64,000 bases of DNA from Amycolatopsis alba DSM 44262 (lineage in GTDB: Bacteria > Actinomycetota > Actinomycetes > Mycobacteriales > Pseudonocardiaceae): positions 893,021-957,020 of the forward strand of contig NZ_KB913032.1 of assembly GCF_000384215.1 (NCBI RefSeq). Direction: 5' to 3'. Every line of letters begins with the position of its first letter. Positions within the stretch are counted from its first letter, which is position 1. This document shows positions 60,428 to 64,000 of this stretch, one piece after another. The notes beneath the pieces were generated by a model. It was not told where the DNA came from, made no database searches, and saw nothing but the letters and a program-made list of their open reading frames with translations. The position numbers and the translations under genes are program-made.

Positions 60428-61444
60428 CTACCGCGCCGCGAGATAGTCGTCTTCGGCGGCGTAGTCGACCATCGGCGCGAAATAGCCGTGGTCGAACCCA
60501 GCAGGCAGCCGAGCGGCGGAGGCCAGCCAGTCCAATTCGGCGGTCACAGTGGCGGCGTAGTCCCCGGCCGGCCGGTAACCCAGCTGCCGGGCCGCGCTCA
60601 CGTCCAGCCGGATCGCCGGTACCCGGTCCCAGGGATGCCGCCCGAGTCCTGCGGGCGCACTCGGGCCGAGAAGCACTTCCCGCCACCGGTGGCCGAGGTG
60701 CGCCCCGACGATCCGCGAGATCTCCAGCGCGCTCGGCGCGTCGGGGTCCGCGCTGTTGAGGATCCGCGGGCCAGGACGGCTCGCGACGACCTCGATCAGG
60801 GCGGCGATGTTGGACGCGGCACTGGTCTGATCGACACCGCGGCCGCCGCGGGACAGGACGACGACTCCGCGCCGGTCGAGCACGCGTTTGACGAACACCC
60901 ACGTGTCGGGCTTCAACGCGCCGTCGCCGTGCACCCTGGACGGTCGCAGAACCGTGACCCGGTGCCCGCTGTCGAGCAGGACGTGTTCGGCGGCGACCTT
61001 GTTGGCGCCGTAACCCTCGCGGCTGCGGTGATCGATGTCCTCCCGCGGGGCCATGGTCGGCTGTGCTTCGCTGACCGGGCCGTCGAAGTCCGGTGTGACG
61101 GCCGAGTTCACGTGATTCCCCGCGGCGTCGATGTACACGGCCTTGGCGGAGATCATCACCGTGGACCCGATATCGGCCAGCAGCGGCAACAGGCCCCGCG
61201 CGTGGGCGGCGGTGAAGCAGAGGCAGTCGACGAGCAAGTCGGCTCCCTCCCCCACGGCCGCCACGAGTTCGCCGTCCACCGTGCGGTCTCCGGCAACGAA
61301 CCGTCCGCCCGCCGCGGCGACATCCTCGGGCATCCGGGAACGGTCTCGGCCGACAGCGACCACGTCCCAGCCCGCGGCCAGCAACCGGCGCGCGGCGGCG
61401 CGGCCGATCAGCCCGGTACCACCGAGAATCACCGCGCGAGGCAT
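60428..61444 (-). CDS. NAD-dependent epimerase/dehydratase (extended SDR)
   Basis: A 338-residue Rossmann-fold protein. The nucleotide site is AVILGGTGLIGRAAARRL; the later YGANKVAAEH carries the YxxxK pair, and VLRPSRVHGDG is typical of the extended SDR class. It would act on a nucleotide sugar or similar substrate, which cannot be named. ATG 61444 starts the conserved fold. Confidence 0.85.
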   Translation of the reverse strand: MPRAVILGGTGLIGRAAARRLLAAGWDVVAVGRDRSRMPEDVAAAGGRFVAGDRTVDGELVAAVGEGADLLVDCLCFTAAHARGLLPLLADIGSTVMISAKAVYIDAAGNHVNSAVTPDFDGPVSEAQPTMAPREDIDHRSREGYGANKVAAEHVLLDSGHRVTVLRPSRVHGDGALKPDTWVFVKRVLDRRGVVVLSRGGRGVDQTSAASNIAALIEVVASRPGPRILNSADPDAPSALEISRIVGAHLGHRWREVLLGPSAPAGLGRHPWDRVPAIRLDVSAARQLGYRPAGDYAATVTAELDWLASAARLPAGFDHGYFAPMVDYAAEDDYLAAR

Positions 61445-61487
61445 CGCTCGACGATAGCGTGAGCCCGGATCGTGCGATGCTCGGATC

Positions 61488-61907
61488 ATGACCGGCCGCG
61501 GCGACGACCTTCCTGTGCTCACCATCGACGGATCCCGCTTTTCCGACTTCGACGGCTTCGCCCGCGAGTTCTCACGGCTGCTGAGCGACTACACCTGGCG
61601 AGGGAACCTGGACGCCTTCAACGACCTGCTCCGAGGCGGTTACGGGACGCCGGAGACCGGATGGGTTCTGCGGTGGCTCCACTCCGAGCCGTCCCGTTCC
61701 GCGTTGGGCCACGCCGAGACGATCCGGCGGCTGGAACGGCTCGTTCTCACCTGCCATCCCTCGAACCGTCCGGACTTCCAGGCCAGGATCGACAGCGCGC
61801 GGCGCGGGGAAGGTCCGACACTGTTCGACGAGATCGTCAGCATCATCCGCGTCCATGGCGCCGGTGGCAGGGAAGCGGAAGACGGCATCGTCCTGGAGTT
61901 GCGGTAG
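61488..61907 (+). CDS. Barstar family protein
   Basis: A 139-residue protein matching the barnase-inhibitor (barstar) family: TIDGSRFSDFDGFAREFSRLL and WRGNLDAFNDLLRGGYGTP. Barstars bind and block ribonucleases in the cytoplasm. No barnase-like gene is visible in the window, so it could be an orphan immunity protein. It is divergent from the epimerase, with 43 bases between starts. Confidence 0.82.
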   Translation: MTGRGDDLPVLTIDGSRFSDFDGFAREFSRLLSDYTWRGNLDAFNDLLRGGYGTPETGWVLRWLHSEPSRSALGHAETIRRLERLVLTCHPSNRPDFQARIDSARRGEGPTLFDEIVSIIRVHGAGGREAEDGIVLELR

Positions 61908-61924
61908 GCGACGCGCCCTTGTCG

Positions 61925-62386
61925 CTATGGGCCGCCCGCCAGGTCGTACGCCACGTAACAGTTCTCGGAGGCCTCGACGATGACTGTCGCCACCATCTTT
62001 TCCTGTGGAACGACACCCGCGGTGAAAACGGGGTGCGAAGATCCGAACACGGTGAAGAGTTCATCGACCTTCACCAGCTCCGCATCGCCGCTCCCGAGGC
62101 CCAGCCCGGCACGGGGTGTGCAGTACGGCTTCGCCCGCTGTTCCGGGGTCCGCTCGTCCTCGCACCACCGCGCGCCGGCGCACGTCAGGGTGTTGCGGTA
62201 GTCCCTGCCGTTGTAGTGGACCTGGTACGGAAGGCCTCGCTCACCGGGCAGGGCGTAGCCGAAGTGGTTCGCCACATCAGGGATGAACGCGGCACCACAC
62301 AGCGCGCCGAGAACGACCGGCACAGCGATCACCAGGCGCCGGGGAATCCTGCGGCGCACCGTCGTGGACCGTTCCCGCCCCGGCAT
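61925..62386 (-). CDS. Single-pass membrane protein, unknown function
   Basis: A 153-residue protein: basic N-terminus (MPGRERSTTVRRRIPRRL), one transmembrane segment (VIAVPVVLGALCGAAFI), then an extracellular domain with four cysteines (LTCAGARWCED, PYCTPRAGLG, ENCYVAYDL). AGGGGG precedes the ATG. No family is recognised. Confidence 0.6.
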   Translation of the reverse strand: MPGRERSTTVRRRIPRRLVIAVPVVLGALCGAAFIPDVANHFGYALPGERGLPYQVHYNGRDYRNTLTCAGARWCEDERTPEQRAKPYCTPRAGLGLGSGDAELVKVDELFTVFGSSHPVFTAGVVPQEKMVATVIVEASENCYVAYDLAGGP

Positions 62387-62589
62387 GGTGGCCCCCTTCG
62401 ACACGACGAAGCGTTCCTGACCACAGTAGCCGCGGCGGGCCGATCGGGGGTGGGGCAGCGCGAGCCGATGTTGCCGGCTCGCGCCGTCCCCGCTGGTCAT
62501 TTCGTCGAGACTCACCAGGAAGGCGGCCAGCGCGTCCAGGATGTGGCCGCCAAGTTGCCCCGGTGGCCCCGAAGACCAGCGTGCCCGCC

Positions 62590-62958
62590 TCAGACACGGT
62601 CGTGGAGGGTGATCCGGTAACCGTCGGGGTCAGCGAAGGTGAATGTCCGGCCGAAGGGGCCGTCGATCGGCGCGGAGACGATGGTGTGACCGTCGGCGAC
62701 CAGCGCGTCGTGAATGGCTTGGACCTCGGTGGCGTGGAGCCAGATCGCCGCGCCGATGCCGGGCTGGGCGACAGAGGCGAGGTCGGTGCCGGGAATGACC
62801 TCGCGGAGCGCGAACGCGATCGGCTTCGTCTCGAAGACGACGGCGTGCGGAGGTCCGGCCTGCGAGCGGACGAGGCCGAGGTACTGCTCGTAGAACGCCT
62901 GCGAACCGGTGAGGTCACGCGCTTGCAGGGAGATGAAGTCGGGGCCGGTGGCGGGCAA
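62590..62958 (-). CDS. VOC (glyoxalase-like) family protein
   Basis: A 122-residue vicinal-oxygen-chelate domain protein (FISLQARDLTGSQAFYEQYLG, GRTFTFADPDGYRITLHD). Such proteins are metal-dependent enzymes or antibiotic-binding proteins. The TTG start has GGAG seven bases upstream. It is divergent from the marR-type gene, with two matching operators between them, so it is probably the regulated target. Confidence 0.85.
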   Translation of the reverse strand: MPATGPDFISLQARDLTGSQAFYEQYLGLVRSQAGPPHAVVFETKPIAFALREVIPGTDLASVAQPGIGAAIWLHATEVQAIHDALVADGHTIVSAPIDGPFGRTFTFADPDGYRITLHDRV

Positions 62959-62974
62959 GATGACGCTCCTTCGT

Positions 62975-62998
62975 TACGTGTCAGTCTTCTGACACGTA
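62975..62998. promoter_or_regulatory. MarR-type operator 1
   Basis: Perfect palindrome: 10-base arms ending TGTCAG, a TCTT centre, then CTGACA. It lies between the VOC and MarR genes. Confidence 0.75.
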
Positions 62999-63005
62999 GG
63001 ACCCT

Positions 63006-63023
63006 ATGTCAGGATACTGACAT
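63006..63023. promoter_or_regulatory. MarR-type operator 2
   Basis: ATGTCAG-GATA-CTGACAT, the same TGTCAG-N4-CTGACA core as operator 1, 31 bases away centre to centre (about three helical turns). It overlaps the marR-type start codon. Confidence 0.75.
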
Positions 63024-63468
63024 GAGTCAAGAAGGCGGCGGTGTCGACCTGGACAAGTCACTGGGCTACCTGCTGAAGGAGGCGTCGAGCGCCCTCCGCG
63101 CGGCCATGGAGGAGGTGCTGCGCCCGCTCGGGATGACCGTGACGCACTACTCCTGCCTCGAGCTGCTGGCCCAGCGACCGGGCTTGTCGAACTCCGAACT
63201 CGCACGGGGCGCGTTCGTGACCCGGCAGTCGATGAACGTGCTGCTCCAGACCCTGGAACGGGAGGGCCACGTGACCAGGCCCGCGGAGGCGCCCGTCGGG
63301 AAGGTCCTTCCCACGCGGCTCACGACTCGCGGCAGGCAGAGACTCGAAAAGGCGACCGTGGCCGTCCGGTCCGTCGAGGTCAGGATGCTGGCCGGGATGA
63401 CCGAGGCCGAGCAGGCGGGCGCGTTCCGGATCCTGCGGAGCATGATCCATTCCCTGCGCGAGCAGTAG
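63022..63468 (+). CDS. MarR family transcriptional regulator
   Basis: A 148-residue winged-helix repressor. The HTH is seen in HYSCLELLAQRPGLSNSELARG and VTRQSMNVLLQTLEREGHV. It most likely binds the two TGTCAG-N4-CTGACA sites upstream, repressing itself and the VOC gene. ATG 63022 is inside operator 2 and has no ribosome site, implying a leaderless or short-leader mRNA. Confidence 0.88.
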   Translation: MSQEGGGVDLDKSLGYLLKEASSALRAAMEEVLRPLGMTVTHYSCLELLAQRPGLSNSELARGAFVTRQSMNVLLQTLEREGHVTRPAEAPVGKVLPTRLTTRGRQRLEKATVAVRSVEVRMLAGMTEAEQAGAFRILRSMIHSLREQ

Positions 63469-63495
63469 ACTCGACTCGGACGCGGGGGTGACGAC

Positions 63496-63726
63496 GTGAC
63501 GGATGACCAGCTGCTCATCGAGTTCGCGCTGACCCGGCTGGATCATCCGGACCTCGACCTCGAGGAAGTGGCCACACTGACCGTTCGGCGTCTCGGCGAA
63601 GACCGGATGCTGGACTTCGCCGGGCTCACCCTCGCCAACCGCGGCGAACTACGAGGGGCCGTGTTCCCGGCCGCGGTCGAACACGTCGTCCGGGTCGTCC
63701 TGACCTTGCGCGGGCCGGACGACTAG
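63496..63726 (+). CDS. Small protein of unknown function
   Basis: A 76-residue acidic protein (VTDDQLLIEFALTRLDHPD). GTG 63496 has GGGGG seven to twelve bases upstream and follows the MarR gene by 27 bases, so it may be in the same transcript. No family recognised. Confidence 0.5.
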   Translation: MTDDQLLIEFALTRLDHPDLDLEEVATLTVRRLGEDRMLDFAGLTLANRGELRGAVFPAAVEHVVRVVLTLRGPDD

Positions 63727-63744
63727 GGCGCCGGACCGCGCCCT
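63725..63744 (+). terminator. Hairpin after small gene
   Basis: Perfect 7-bp stem AGGGCGC/GCGCCCT with a 6-base loop, overlapping the stop codon at 63726. Confidence 0.5.
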
Positions 63745-63913
63745 GAGCTTCAGGTGCGGCGCCGCTGCCATGGCCGTGGCGACCTCGGAGACGCCGAAAT
63801 GCCGTGATCATTACACTGTGGACAGTCGTGCCCGCCGGTCGGTTCGTTCCGCCGCCCCGGTGAGAACGACCGCCGAGCTGTAACACCTCCTTGCCGCTCG
63901 CGGACTACGAAAC

Positions 63914-64000
63914 ATGAACTCGTGCTCGAACTGCGGACGGGAACTCGGCTCCCAGGCGAAGTTCTGCGGCGCGTGCGGCACTCCTGTCGGCGAGCCCCAA
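63914..64000 (+). CDS. Zinc-ribbon protein, N-terminus only (cut by window end)
   Basis: The first 29 codons read MNSCSNCGRELGS and KFCGACGTPVGE: two CxxC pairs forming a double-zinc-ribbon start. The rest lies outside the window, so the attached domain is unknown. Confidence 0.6.
   Translation, partial: MNSCSNCGRELGSQAKFCGACGTPVGEPQ

Noticed and set aside
1..64000. CRISPR array, insertion sequence, phage or replication origin
   Set aside because: No regularly spaced direct repeats, transposase, integrase or phage structural gene, or DnaA-box cluster was seen.

Overview
The window is about 70% G+C chromosomal DNA with strongly G/C-ending codons, frequent GTG and TTG starts and several apparently leaderless genes. 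It encodes a mycothiol-dependent formaldehyde dehydrogenase (partial), an F420-type luciferase-like oxidoreductase, DUF574-type methyltransferases, a Ser/Thr kinase-WD40 fusion and a halogenase closely resembling the phenol chlorinases of glycopeptide clusters. Together these point to a filamentous actinomycete, most likely Amycolatopsis or a close Pseudonocardiaceae relative (inference; no marker gene for species is present). No insertion sequence, phage, rRNA operon, CRISPR array or intact canonical tRNA was seen.

Regions. 0-3.5 kb: envelope and housekeeping genes (mycothiol dehydrogenase, LuxR regulator, L,D-transpeptidase, secreted protein). 3.5-3.9 kb: an intergenic block packed with long perfect inverted repeats. 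4-7.3 kb: an ATP-grasp ligase plus a large protein with a possible papain-like Cys-His-Asn triad, transcribed together. 7.4-12.5 kb: a frameshifted small gene, a SAM methyltransferase, a Na+/H+ antiporter, two proteins sharing an N-terminal domain, and a chagasin-like secreted protein. 12.6-15.7 kb: a kinase-WD40 sensor and a divergent anchored protein. 16-21.2 kb: a translationally coupled operon of cytoplasmic subtilase, ECF sigma factor, small partner protein and TPR-CHAT protease, a likely regulated proteolytic conflict or signalling system.

21.2-38.8 kb is a compact biosynthetic cluster. Isochorismate synthase, isochorismatase and the 2,3-dihydro-2,3-dihydroxybenzoate dehydrogenase make 2,3-dihydroxybenzoate; a stand-alone AMP ligase loads it on a free aryl carrier protein. 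A flavin halogenase, an O-methyltransferase, a proline 3-hydroxylase-like oxygenase and a membrane acyltransferase supply tailoring. One C-A-T NRPS module with an MbtH partner joins the aryl unit to an amino acid; a type II thioesterase, an MFS exporter and a cation/proton antiporter complete the set. The expected product is a small chlorinated, possibly O-methylated catecholic aryl-amino-acid compound. Three promoters in the cluster share the box CTAGACTATC at a fixed distance from a TACC element, and a tRNA-like cloverleaf lies inside the minus-strand operon.

38.8-53 kb: a sigma-region-4/HARE-type HTH protein, a tannase-family lipoprotein, a STAND NTPase, a short HPF-like protein, a beta-lactamase-fold hydrolase, a decayed coiled-coil gene, several unknowns, and a PAS-GGDEF-EAL protein whose catalytic motifs are degenerate. 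53-64 kb: a second DUF574-type methyltransferase, a cytochrome P450, a secreted hydrolase, two divergent HAF-repeat exported proteins, an F420-type oxidoreductase, an epimerase, a barstar homologue, a VOC/MarR divergent pair with two matching operators, and the start of a zinc-ribbon protein cut by the window end.
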